64,000 bases of DNA, taken from Devosia sp. GTDB taxonomy: Bacteria; Pseudomonadota; Alphaproteobacteria; Rhizobiales; Devosiaceae. The notes beneath the pieces are model-generated. The model did not search any database and was not told the origin of the DNA. It saw only the letters and a list, made by a program, of their open reading frames with translations. Below are positions 19,861-27,997 of this stretch, in pieces (within the stretch, counting starts at the first letter, position 1; each line of letters starts with the position of its first letter). The stretch lies in the NCBI RefSeq assembly GCF_028290625.1, contig NZ_JAQGJM010000027.1:124001-188000 (forward strand), written 5' to 3'. The position numbers and the translations under genes are program-made.

Positions 19861-19965
19861 TTTGTATTCTCCTTCCGGTCTTGGTGGTGATCGATAGGGA
19901 CAGAATTCGCCTCTGACGCTGCCACCACAATGGACAAGGGGACGTGATCACTATAGATAATCTAT

Positions 19966-20922
19966 ATGGCAAATCCCTTTCCCATCCCGCTGAACGCGGT
20001 TCGCGCTATTGAAATTGTTGCTCGGCGGGGGGCGCTGGCACCCGCGGCCGAGGAACTGGGCGTTACTGTGGGGGCGGTAAGCCAGCATTTGCGGCGGGCC
20101 GAAGAGCGGCTGGGAATGGAATTGTTCGAGCGCACGAGCCATGGCCTCGTGCCGCTGCCGGCTTTGCGGCAGGCGCTGCCCCAATTGACGGCGGGATTTT
20201 TGGCGCTGCAGGATGGGCTGGCCAGCCTGCGCGGGAGCGACGAGGGCGTGCTCAACCTGACGGTGGGGAGTGTCTTTGCCTCGCGCTGGCTGATCTGGCG
20301 GATCAACAAGTTCACCACGCTGCACCCCGAAATCGAAATCCGGCTGACGGTGACGGCGGCGATGGTGGACCTGTCGCGGGCCGATATGGATTGCGGCATC
20401 CGCTATGGCGACGGGCATTGGCCGGGCGTGACCACGACGCTGATCGGCGGCGCGGCCTATCAGCCGGTTTGTGCGCCGCCGGTCGCGGCGTTGCTTAAGG
20501 TGCCGGCCGACCTGGCCAGGGTGCCGGTAATCCAGGACCAGACCTCGATGTTGAGCTGGGGCCTGTGGCGTGCGGCAGCGGGGGTCGATCCGGAGCTGAA
20601 ATTTGCGGGCCCGACCTATTCGGATGCGTCGCTGGCGTTCGACGCGGCGATTTCCGAGCAGGGTGTGTTGATTGCCGCCGACATGATGAGCGCCGATGCG
20701 GTCAGTGATGGAAGGCTGGTGCGGCCGTTCGAGCTGAGCGTTGAAGGGCCACTGGGCTATTGGCTGGCCGTGGCGACGGGCCGCCGGGAGCCGCGCAAGA
20801 CGCGGCTGTTTCGCGAATGGCTGGCACAGGAAGTGCCGGCATCGGTGCTGGGCTATGTGCACCAATCGCGCGGGTCATCGGCCCGGCAGTTGGGCGCGGG
20901 GTCGGGTGCAGCGGAAGGGTAA
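19966..20922 (+). CDS. LysR family transcriptional regulator (GcvA-like)
   Basis: A 318-residue regulator with an N-terminal winged HTH (about residues 5-62: LNAVRAIEIVARRGALAPAAEELGVTVGAVSQHLRRAEERLG) and a C-terminal effector-binding domain of the periplasmic-binding-protein fold. The PFPIPLNAVRAIE start is typical of the GcvA group. It diverges from the 52-residue small gene, so the about 105 bases between them probably hold its operator and may control both. Confidence 0.88.
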   Translation: MANPFPIPLNAVRAIEIVARRGALAPAAEELGVTVGAVSQHLRRAEERLGMELFERTSHGLVPLPALRQALPQLTAGFLALQDGLASLRGSDEGVLNLTVGSVFASRWLIWRINKFTTLHPEIEIRLTVTAAMVDLSRADMDCGIRYGDGHWPGVTTTLIGGAAYQPVCAPPVAALLKVPADLARVPVIQDQTSMLSWGLWRAAAGVDPELKFAGPTYSDASLAFDAAISEQGVLIAADMMSADAVSDGRLVRPFELSVEGPLGYWLAVATGRREPRKTRLFREWLAQEVPASVLGYVHQSRGSSARQLGAGSGAAEG

Positions 20923-21028
20923 TCTTGTCGTCTACTCTGCGGCAACAACCACCGCCCTTCCCGCGGGTGGGGTGAGGGCGTCGCACGTCCTTGGGCTTGC
21001 TTCAGCGGGCAAATCCACCTACTCATAG

Positions 21029-21045
21029 TTTAGAACAATTCTAAT
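21029..21045 (+). promoter_or_regulatory. Irr control element (ICE-type operator)
   Basis: TTTAGAACAATTCTAAT, an almost perfect inverted repeat (TTTAGAA-N3-TTCTAAA consensus), 13 bases before the mbfA-like start. This is the known binding pattern of the iron-response regulator Irr in Rhizobiales, and mbfA is an established Irr target. Confidence 0.8.
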
Positions 21046-21058
21046 CTATGAGCTAGCC

Positions 21059-22039
21059 ATGTTTTCCCTACGCTTCGATCATCGCCGCGACTTTGCCACG
21101 CTCGACGAGCGGGAGATCCTCGCCTTGGCGGTGACGGCGGAGGAGGAGGATGGGCGGATTTATTCGGAATTCGCCAGCCGGCTGGCGGCGCTGTATCCGG
21201 GGTCGGCGGCGATCTTCGAGGGCATGGCGGCCGAGGAGGATGGGCATAGGCGGCGCTTGCTCGATCTCTATGTGGAGCGGTTCGGGATGCGGCTGGTGCC
21301 GATCCGGCGCGAGGACGTGCGGGGATTTTTGCCACGCAAGCCGATCTGGCTGCTGAAGACGCTGACGCTGGAGGCGGTGCGGCAGCAGGTTTGGGAAATG
21401 GAGGAAGGCGCCTATCGGTTTTACCTGGAGGCGGCCAAGCAGACGCAGGACGCCGGCATCCGCAAGCTGCTGGGCGATCTGGCGCGCGAGGAGCGCAAGC
21501 ATGCCGACGCGGCCGACCGGCTGGACGATACCGAACTGGGAGCCCAGGGACGCGGCAGCGAAAAGAGCGAGGCGCATCGGCAGTTCGTCTTGACCTATGT
21601 GCAGCCGGGGCTGGCCGGGCTGATGGATGGTTCGGTATCGACGCTGGCGCCGGTGTTCGCAGCCGCCTTTGCCACCGGCGATACCTGGCAGACGTTTCTC
21701 GTGGGCCTCGCCGCCGCGGTGGGCGCGGGCATTTCGATGGGCTTTACCGAAGCGGCGGCCGATGACGGCAAGCTGACCGGACGCGGGTCGCCGCTCAAGC
21801 GGGGCCTTGCGGCCGGGGTGATGACGGCTTTGGGCGGGCTGGGACACGCCCTGCCCTACCTGATCCACGACTTTTTCACCGCGACCGCCATCGCGGTGGT
21901 TGTGGTGCTGATCGAGTTGTGGGCTATCGCCTTCATCCAGAACCGGTTTATGCAGACGCCATTCTGGCGCGCCGTGTTGCAGGTGGTGCTGGGGGGCTCG
22001 CTGGTGTTCGCGGCAGGCATCTTGATCGGCAATGCCTGA
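21059..22039 (+). CDS. mbfA: MbfA-type membrane-bound ferritin, iron exporter
   Basis: A 326-residue fusion of an N-terminal ferritin-like di-iron domain (about residues 15-165) and a C-terminal VIT1/CCC1-like membrane domain (about 185-326, four to five helices). Di-iron ligands are visible as EEDGRIY (29-35), EEDGH (59-63), EEGAYRFY and EERKH. In Bradyrhizobium and Agrobacterium MbfA exports iron and protects against iron and peroxide stress, under Irr repression. The ICE box directly upstream supports the same control here: repressed in low iron, expressed when iron is plentiful. Confidence 0.92.
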   Translation: MFSLRFDHRRDFATLDEREILALAVTAEEEDGRIYSEFASRLAALYPGSAAIFEGMAAEEDGHRRRLLDLYVERFGMRLVPIRREDVRGFLPRKPIWLLKTLTLEAVRQQVWEMEEGAYRFYLEAAKQTQDAGIRKLLGDLAREERKHADAADRLDDTELGAQGRGSEKSEAHRQFVLTYVQPGLAGLMDGSVSTLAPVFAAAFATGDTWQTFLVGLAAAVGAGISMGFTEAAADDGKLTGRGSPLKRGLAAGVMTALGGLGHALPYLIHDFFTATAIAVVVVLIELWAIAFIQNRFMQTPFWRAVLQVVLGGSLVFAAGILIGNA

Positions 22040-22051
22040 GAGGAACGGCAT

Positions 22052-22851
22052 TTGGAAATTCGCACCTTCAAGCGCCAGACGGCACCAAGCTGTTCTACGG
22101 GATAACGGGACCGCGCGACGGCGTGCCGGTCGTGCTGTGCCATGGGCTGGCAGCGAACGGGCGGCAGTTCGAGGCTGATGCGCGCTATTTTGCCGGATTG
22201 GGCTATTGCGTCATCGTGCCCGATATCCGCGGGCATGGCCGCTCGGAGTTTCCGGCCGGATATCGCAGCGTCGGCTTTTCCATCCCGGTACTGGCCGGGG
22301 ACATGCTGGCGCTGCTAGATAATGCGGGCGTGACCGGCGTCCATTGGGTCGGCAATTCGCTGGGCGGGATCATCGCGCTAGAGATGATCGCACGGGCGCC
22401 GGAGCGGTTCCTGAGCCTGGGCCTGTTCGGCACCGCCTTCCGGCTGAAACTGCCGCGCATCACGGGACCGATCTTTCCGCTGCTCTACCGGGTGATGGGC
22501 CGGGGCTGGCTGTCGGAGCTGACGGCGGCCAGCACGACGCGGGAGCGCAGCGAGCGCAAGCTGATCGCCGAGATGATCGCGGCCTTCGATCCGCGGGTCG
22601 GGCAGGCCATTACCGGCCATGTGCGGCGCTATGACCTGACCGCCAACGCGCTGGGCTGGAGCGGCCCGATGCTGATTCTGGTGGGCGGCATGGACCGGGC
22701 GGTCAACATGGTGTTGAAGCCGGCGCTCCGGCGGATCGGCGCGCGGGCGAACTGGCGGGTCGTTCAATTGCCTGAAGGCGGGCATTGCGCCAACCTCGAT
22801 GCCACCGAACAGTTCCGGAAGGAGCTGCTCGGGTTTTGGACGGGGGTCTAG
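22052..22851 (+). CDS. Alpha/beta hydrolase, probable frameshift near the start
   Basis: The protein has the oxyanion HG segment (VVLCHGLAANG), a DIRGHGRSEFP loop, nucleophile motif GNSLGG and a late GGHCANLD histidine motif, so the Ser-Asp-His machinery looks complete. The best start is TTG at 22052 after AGAGGAA, reading EIRTFK, but one base seems missing near 22070: the continuation APDGTKLFYGI lies in the next frame. That frame stays open upstream to a GTG at 21919 inside mbfA, with no other usual start. Either a real frameshift, an unusual start codon, or a sequence error. Substrate unknown. Confidence 0.75.
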
Positions 22852-23870
22852 GACTGCTGCTTGGCCCGGGCGCGGTCGGCGGTGATGCGCTCAAGCTTTT
22901 CGGCTTTGTTGGCGCGGGCGATGGCGTGGGCGGCGTCCCCGAGGTGATCGACACCGCGCGCCTTGGCGAGATCGATCTGGTGTTGGCGTTCGGCGGCGGC
23001 GGCGTGTTTGGCGGTGTCGCCGGCACAATGACGGCAGGAAATGCCGTCCTGGTGGGCGGGATCGGCACGGTCTTCGGCGGTCAGCGGATGGCGGCAGGCG
23101 CGGCAGAGGGTGGCGTCGCCGAGAGCGAGGCCATGGCCGACGGAGACGCGCTCATCAAAGACGAAGCATTCGCCGGAGAAACGGCTTTCGGTTTCGGGGA
23201 CCTGTTCGAGGTAGCCCAGAATGCCGCCCTTGAGGTGGAAGACTTCCTCGAAGCCTTGGCTCAATAGGTATGAAGAGGCCTTTTCGCAGCGGATGCCGCC
23301 GGTGCAGAACATGGCGACTTTCTTGTCGCGGGCCGGATCGAGGTTTTGGGCGACAAAATCCTTGAACTCGGTGAAGCTTTTGGTGGCCGGATCGAGCGCC
23401 TTGGTGAAGGTGCCGAGGCCCACTTCGTAGTCGTTGCGGGTATCGACGAGGACGACGTCGTTGCGATCGATCAGCGCATTCCAGTCTTTCGGCTGCACAT
23501 AGGTGCCGACGGTTTTGGCGGGATTGGCTTCGGGCGCGCGCAGCGTGACGATCTCGGATTTGAGGCGGACCTTCATGCGCAGGAACGGCATGGTGGCGGC
23601 GGACGAATATTTGATCTCGGCACCGTGCAGGCGGCTGGAGAAGAGACTATCGGTCTGCAAGTAAGTGGCGAGCGCAGCGATGGCTGCGGGCGTGCCGGCG
23701 ACGGTGCCGTTAATGCCCTCGGGCGCCAGGATCAGGGTGCCCTTGATATCGCGGGCGCAGCAGAATTTGGCGAGCAGCGGCTGGAGCGCTTCGGCGTCGG
23801 GCAGATCGGCAAATTTATAGAGTGCCATGACCTTGTATGGTAGCTCGGCTTGGGGCAGATTGGCGCTCAT
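22848..23870 (-). CDS. trhO: tRNA uridine(34) hydroxylase TrhO (rhodanese-domain, UPF0176)
   Basis: A 340-residue protein with an N-terminal ferredoxin-like domain (about 12-105, with FADLPDAEALQPLLAKFCC and APEGINGTVAG), a rhodanese domain (about 130-245) with the catalytic loop FCTGGIRCEKASSYL, and a C-terminal cysteine-rich segment (CRACRHPL, CRHC). TrhO hydroxylates tRNA uridine 34 with oxygen, giving 5-hydroxyuridine. ATG at 23870 or at 23891 (MHPTQTD) are both possible. The very long open frame further upstream is antisense to the aldo/keto reductase and is not part of the gene. Confidence 0.92.
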   Translation of the reverse strand: MSANLPQAELPYKVMALYKFADLPDAEALQPLLAKFCCARDIKGTLILAPEGINGTVAGTPAAIAALATYLQTDSLFSSRLHGAEIKYSSAATMPFLRMKVRLKSEIVTLRAPEANPAKTVGTYVQPKDWNALIDRNDVVLVDTRNDYEVGLGTFTKALDPATKSFTEFKDFVAQNLDPARDKKVAMFCTGGIRCEKASSYLLSQGFEEVFHLKGGILGYLEQVPETESRFSGECFVFDERVSVGHGLALGDATLCRACRHPLTAEDRADPAHQDGISCRHCAGDTAKHAAAAERQHQIDLAKARGVDHLGDAAHAIARANKAEKLERITADRARAKQQS

Positions 23871-23975
23871 ATCAGTTTGGGTCGGGTGCATAGCGCCCGC
23901 TTCTAGCATCAGGCCGCGGCCCGCGCCAAGCGGGGGCTTGCCCGGCACCAGCGTCAAACCTTTGAGAGGCACACC

Positions 23976-24998
23976 ATGACCTATCGGTCGGATACCGCAC
24001 GCTATGACACCATGCAATATCGCGCTTCGGGCAAATCCGGGCTGAAGCTGCCCGTGGTGAGCCTGGGGCTGTGGCAGAATTTCGGCGGCACGCGCGATTA
24101 TCCCAGTGCCATGGAAATCCTCGGCCATGCATTCGACGCGGGCGTGACCCATTTCGACCTGGCCAATAATTATGGGCCCCCGGCCGGCTCGGCCGAGGAA
24201 CTGTTCGGGCAGGTGCTGGCGCGCGATTTCCGGCCGTATCGCGACGAGATGATCGTTTCGACCAAGGCCGGCTACACGATGTGGCCGGGGCCTTACGGCG
24301 ATGGCGGCGGCCGTAAGTATCTGACGGCGAGCCTTGACCAGAGCCTCAAGCGGATGGGGCTCGACTATGTCGATATCTTTTATTCCCACCGGTTCGACGC
24401 CGAGACGCCGCTGGAAGAAACCATGGGCGCGCTGGCGCAGGCGGTGCGCAGCGGCAAGGCGCTCTATGTGGGCATTTCGAGCTATCCGGAGAAAGAGACC
24501 CGCGAGGCCTATCGGATCTTGAAGGAGATGGGGGTGGCGACGACTATCCACCAGCCGAGCTATTCGATGATCAACCGCTGGTTCGAGAACGACAACACCA
24601 TCGAGGCTTGTGGCGAGCTGGGCATCGGGGTGATTGCGTTCTCGCCGCTGGCACAGGGTGTGCTGAGCGGCAAGTACAACAAGGGCGCCATGCAAGGCAC
24701 GCGGGCGGAAGACCCCAATGGTTCGCTGCGCGCCAATGCGATCGAGCCGCGGGTGCTCGATGCGGTCGAGAAGCTTAGTGCGATCGCGCGCAGCCGAGGG
24801 CAATCCATGGTGCAACTGGCGCTGAGCTGGGTGCTGCGGCGGCCGGAAATGACCTCGGCGCTGATCGGCGTGCGCACGCTGGAGCAGCTCAAGGACAATC
24901 TGGGCGTGCTGAACAATCTCAAGCTCAGCGCCGAAGAGATTGCGGCTATCGATGCAGCGACAGCCAGCGCGCAACTGGATCATCGGCCGCGCTGGTAG
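23976..24998 (+). CDS. Aldo/keto reductase, L-glyceraldehyde-3-phosphate reductase (YghZ) type
   Basis: A 340-residue NADPH-dependent oxidoreductase. Catalytic tetrad positions are visible: Asp and Tyr in HFDLANNYGPPAGSAE, Lys in VSTKAGYTMWPGPYGDGG and His in FYSHRFD. The NYGPPAGSAE and MWPGPYG segments are characteristic of the YghZ/Gpr (AKR14) group, which reduces L-glyceraldehyde 3-phosphate and methylglyoxal. It diverges from trhO and stands as a single gene. Confidence 0.9.
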   Translation: MTYRSDTARYDTMQYRASGKSGLKLPVVSLGLWQNFGGTRDYPSAMEILGHAFDAGVTHFDLANNYGPPAGSAEELFGQVLARDFRPYRDEMIVSTKAGYTMWPGPYGDGGGRKYLTASLDQSLKRMGLDYVDIFYSHRFDAETPLEETMGALAQAVRSGKALYVGISSYPEKETREAYRILKEMGVATTIHQPSYSMINRWFENDNTIEACGELGIGVIAFSPLAQGVLSGKYNKGAMQGTRAEDPNGSLRANAIEPRVLDAVEKLSAIARSRGQSMVQLALSWVLRRPEMTSALIGVRTLEQLKDNLGVLNNLKLSAEEIAAIDAATASAQLDHRPRW

Positions 24999-25216
24999 GC
25001 GGGGGGGGCGGCGAACGATCGCAGGATTGGTCATCAGGCATTCAGGCAGGATGGTGGATGGTGCTGCCTCGGGCTTGGCCACGAGGTGGGCGAGCGCGTG
25101 TGGGCGACGGGAAGACGGGTGCTTCATGCATTCGTCAACCCTGATCGCCGAAGCGCAATTTCGCCTTCGGGGTGATTGGGCTAGATTGGATCAACACTGC
25201 CTCGGGGAGAGTTCCG

Positions 25217-25819
25217 ATGAAAAACCTGCTTCTTGCCGCCGCCGCGCTGCTGGCTCTGGCCAGTCCGGCCTTTGCCGAGGATCCGTCGCCCGAAGCAATC
25301 TCCCACACCTACAAATCCGGCAAGCCGATCCATGTCGACGACGTGCAGGCGCTGATGCGCCAGTCGGAAGTGTGGTGTTACCGGGAAGAGGCCGGCACCT
25401 GCGACTGGACCGAAATCTATCTCAGCGCGAGCTGGCCCGAGGGCGTGGTCTACGAATCCACCAATGCGTGGAACAGCGAAACCGACGTGACCTTTGTCGA
25501 CAAGGCCCGGTTCGAGGACGCGCTGCTGTGCGAATATGGCTATGACAAAGTGCCTTCGACCCGCGCCATGAGCCGCGCCGATAGCAAGGCGATCGGTGGC
25601 CGTGCGCTGGATGCGCTGCGCGCCGAAGTCTATGCCAGCCAGAGCGACGATACGCAGGACTGCTTCGACTATCTCTTCGTCTCTTATGACGCCGGCAAGC
25701 TGACGATGGACCTGAAGCAGCGCCAATATGTGAACGGGGTGATCGACCCGTCGCTGGAAGCCGACATCAAGCTGCATTTCAACGCCGACGACGCTGCCTG
25801 GCTGTCTCAGCGCGATTGA
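25217..25819 (+). CDS. Secreted four-cysteine protein, tandem paralog 1
   Basis: A 200-residue exported protein: signal peptide (LLLAAAALLALASPAFA, cleavage after residue 20) and a mature domain with four cysteines (54, 62, 105, 149) in WCYREEAGTCDW, LLCEYGYD and DCFDYLFV. The same cysteine pattern appears in the next gene, so two disulfides are likely. The ATG at 25217 has a GGGGAGAG site about five bases upstream. No known family was recognised. Ends in a hairpin at 25824-25850. Confidence 0.75.
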   Translation: MKNLLLAAAALLALASPAFAEDPSPEAISHTYKSGKPIHVDDVQALMRQSEVWCYREEAGTCDWTEIYLSASWPEGVVYESTNAWNSETDVTFVDKARFEDALLCEYGYDKVPSTRAMSRADSKAIGGRALDALRAEVYASQSDDTQDCFDYLFVSYDAGKLTMDLKQRQYVNGVIDPSLEADIKLHFNADDAAWLSQRD

Positions 25820-25823
25820 CAGG

Positions 25824-25850
25824 CCAGCCTGAAGCCGGCGTTCAGGCTGG
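25824..25850 (+). terminator. Hairpin after the first secreted paralog
   Basis: CCAGCCTGAA / TTCAGGCTGG, ten perfect pairs around a seven-base loop, just after the stop. No T-run, so an attenuator or processing site is also possible. Confidence 0.5.
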
Positions 25851-25940
25851 CTTCAGGCCCGATTGACGATGGTCGCGCCAACGCAATGGCGCCGGATGGC
25901 GCTTGCGGATGAGTGCAATCACGCCTCGGGAGAGCGTCCG

Positions 25941-26543
25941 ATGAAAATCCTGTTTGCCGCTGGCGCCATGCTGGCTTTGTGTGCCCCCGCCTTCGCCTTC
26001 GATCCGACAATTGCGGAGATCGTGGCCAATATGAAACCCAAGGCCATGGTGGACACCAGGGACGTGGCCGCCCTGATGAAGGGCAGCGAGCGCTGGTGCT
26101 ATGACGAAGAAAACGGCTCCTGCGCGTGGAGCGACGTCTATCTCGATGTCTCCGATGCCGGCCCGCGCGTGGAAACCTCCAGCGAATATTGGGACGACTA
26201 CAATATGTATATCGTCGACAAGGCCGAATTCCAGCAAGACCGCTATGTCTGCGAATACGGCTATGACTGGACGCCGTCGATCCGCCTGACCCGCCGCAGC
26301 GATGGAACCCCGGTCAACGATCGCGAGCTGGACACCTTCCGCGTACAGCTCGCCAACAATTTCGGCATCGATAAGCCCGATTGCTACGACTACCTGTTCG
26401 TGCGCGCCGACCCTGAAGCCAACACCATCACCCTGCTGCAGCGCACCTGGAGCGATTTCGTCAAGGACGAGGGCAGCGACACGCCGGTGACCCTGCATTT
26501 CGACGCCGCCGACGCCAACACGCTGACCCTGCGCGCCGACTAG
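25941..26543 (+). CDS. Secreted four-cysteine protein, tandem paralog 2
   Basis: A 200-residue paralog of the preceding gene with the same length, signal peptide (ending APAFA) and cysteine spacing (53, 61, 104, 148: RWCYDEENGSCAW, YVCEYGYD, DCYDYLFV). Even the ribosome-binding leader (CCTCGGGAGAG..TCCGATG) is repeated, so the duplication included upstream sequence. The proteins have diverged strongly between the cysteines. Function unknown. A strong terminator follows. Confidence 0.75.
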   Translation: MKILFAAGAMLALCAPAFAFDPTIAEIVANMKPKAMVDTRDVAALMKGSERWCYDEENGSCAWSDVYLDVSDAGPRVETSSEYWDDYNMYIVDKAEFQQDRYVCEYGYDWTPSIRLTRRSDGTPVNDRELDTFRVQLANNFGIDKPDCYDYLFVRADPEANTITLLQRTWSDFVKDEGSDTPVTLHFDAADANTLTLRAD

Positions 26544-26549
26544 GCTCCA

Positions 26550-26586
26550 GGCCGGCGACGGGTTTAGCGCGTCGCCGGCCCCTTTT
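26550..26586 (+). terminator. Rho-independent terminator after the secreted paralog pair
   Basis: GGCCGGCGAC / GTCGCCGGCC stem (10 pairs, 11-base loop) followed by CCTTTT. It touches the stop of the convergent VOC gene at 26585. Confidence 0.8.
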
Positions 26587-26989
26587 AGCCCTGCGCGGCC
26601 AGCCATTCCGGATCGGGATCGATCGGCGTGATCACGTCGAGCAGCACCCCGTTGGGGTCGGCGCAGATGAAGTGGCGCTGGCCGAAGGGTTCGTCGCGCA
26701 GCTCTTGCAGGATGGAAACGCCGGGAGCCAGACGGGCATATTCGGTCGCCGCATCGGCGACTTCGAAACTGAGCAGCAGGCCGGAGGTTTTCTGCCGGCC
26801 GGCGGGTGGGATCGTGTCGTGGTCAAAGACCATGATCGCCAGCTCGATGGTGGCGGTGTGGGTGGCGCGCAGATGCACATACCAGGAACTGCTGAATACC
26901 GGCTCGAAACCGAAATGGGCCTGATAGAAGGCCGCTATCGGCGCCACATCGGCCACGAGCAGGACGGGATAGCTGCCGGTCAGGTTCAT
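26585..26989 (-). CDS. VOC family (glyoxalase-like) protein
   Basis: A 134-residue vicinal-oxygen-chelate protein: opening [22 protein letters not shown], central [11 protein letters not shown] and closing [14 protein letters not shown]. The ATG at 26989 follows AGGAG by six bases. It diverges from a TetR-type gene across about 70 bases holding two direct repeats, so it is the probable target of that repressor. Substrate unknown. Confidence 0.87.
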   Translation of the reverse strand: MNLTGSYPVLLVADVAPIAAFYQAHFGFEPVFSSSWYVHLRATHTATIELAIMVFDHDTIPPAGRQKTSGLLLSFEVADAATEYARLAPGVSILQELRDEPFGQRHFICADPNGVLLDVITPIDPDPEWLAAQG

Positions 26990-27021
26990 CAAAGTCTCCT
27001 TGCGTCGTTGTCCGATAAATT

Positions 27022-27058
27022 ACATACTGAATGTATCTAGTTTATACATACAGAGTGT
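27022..27058. promoter_or_regulatory. Candidate operator: two direct repeats between the VOC and tetR genes
   Basis: ACATACTGAATGT (27022-27034) and ACATACAGAGTGT (27046-27058), 24 bases apart, each an imperfect dyad ACA...TGT. The last one ends five bases before the TetR start, as expected for an autorepressor site. Confidence 0.55.
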
Positions 27059-27062
27059 TTTT

Positions 27063-27650
27063 ATGCAAGAGGGTTTGAGGCGGACGCAGGAGGAACGGCG
27101 GACCGAGACCATTCGGGCGCTGCTGGCGGCGGCGCGGAAATGCTTTGCAGACAAGGGCTATGCGGGCACCGGCACGCCGGAAATCGTGGCGGCGGCGGGA
27201 ATGACGCGCGGCGCGCTGTACCACCACTTTGCCGACAAAGCGGCGCTGTTCGCGGCCGTGGTGGAGGAGGAGCACTCATTGCTGGCCATGGCGATCAACG
27301 CTGCCAGCGAAAGCGAGGACGAGCCGGGGCCCGTCAAGGCGCTGATCGAGGGCGGCGACGCCTTTTTGACCGCGATGCAGGATGCAGGGCGGCGGCAGAT
27401 CCTGCTGATCGACGCACCGGCCGTGCTGGGACGCGAGGCGCTTGATGCGATCAATGCGCGCTACGGGCTGCGCACGCTGATCGAGGGAGTGAGCGAGGCG
27501 ATCGACGCCAAATCCATCCGCGACCTGCCGGTGCTGCCGCTGGCGCATCTGCTCAACACCATGTTCGACCGGGCGGCTTTGGCGAGTGCAGAGGAACTGC
27601 CGGGCTATCGGAAGAGCATCAAGGCGCTGATCCGGGGGCTGAAGATTTAG
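27063..27650 (+). CDS. TetR/AcrR family transcriptional regulator
   Basis: A 195-residue repressor with an N-terminal HTH (about residues 12-60: TRGALYHHFADKAALFAAV is the recognition helix and its follow-up) and a C-terminal ligand-binding domain of the AefR-like type. The ATG at 27063 is used; the upstream extension has unrelated AT-rich sequence that forms the intergenic operator region. It most likely controls itself and the divergent VOC gene. Confidence 0.88.
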   Translation: MQEGLRRTQEERRTETIRALLAAARKCFADKGYAGTGTPEIVAAAGMTRGALYHHFADKAALFAAVVEEEHSLLAMAINAASESEDEPGPVKALIEGGDAFLTAMQDAGRRQILLIDAPAVLGREALDAINARYGLRTLIEGVSEAIDAKSIRDLPVLPLAHLLNTMFDRAALASAEELPGYRKSIKALIRGLKI

Positions 27651-27997
27651 GTTCTTCACCTCTCCCTTTGGGGAGGGCGGGTCGCTCTTGCGAGCCGGGT
27701 GAGGGGCCTTTGCTGGGTGAAGCGCATGGGAAGGCCCCCTCACCCGACCCAAGGGGGTCGACCTCTCCCCCGAAGGGAGAGGTGAAGAGGGCCGCGGCGC
27801 GCTTGGACGTCGTCTGATGCGGAAATTTCCCCCACCCTCGGTTCTTCCCTCGGACTTGATCCGCGGGTCTCTTACCGCTTTTGCCGTGTGGATGGCGGCC
27901 CCCGGATCAAGTCCGGGGGAAGGTCGGTGGGTGGGAGGCTTTGGCACCACTTGAGAGTGACCGGTGACAATGGTGACTGGTAGAAGGTGAACCAGGC
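27651..27997. repeat. Gene-free stretch filled with palindromic repeats
   Basis: Two family-B elements in opposite orientation (27654-27711 and 27731-27789) are followed by a third type of inverted repeat, CGGACTTGATCCG (27851-27863) and CGGATCAAGTCCG (27903-27915), separated by 39 bases. No gene is seen. The arrangement resembles bacterial interspersed mosaic elements. Confidence 0.75.

Noticed and set aside
22848..25127. A 759-codon frame extending trhO upstream
   Set aside because: The extra part is antisense to the aldo/keto reductase gene; TrhO homology begins only at about 23870.
24999..25216. Possible small gene before the secreted paralogs
   Set aside because: No frame with ribosome binding site and codon bias; only a weak hairpin is visible.
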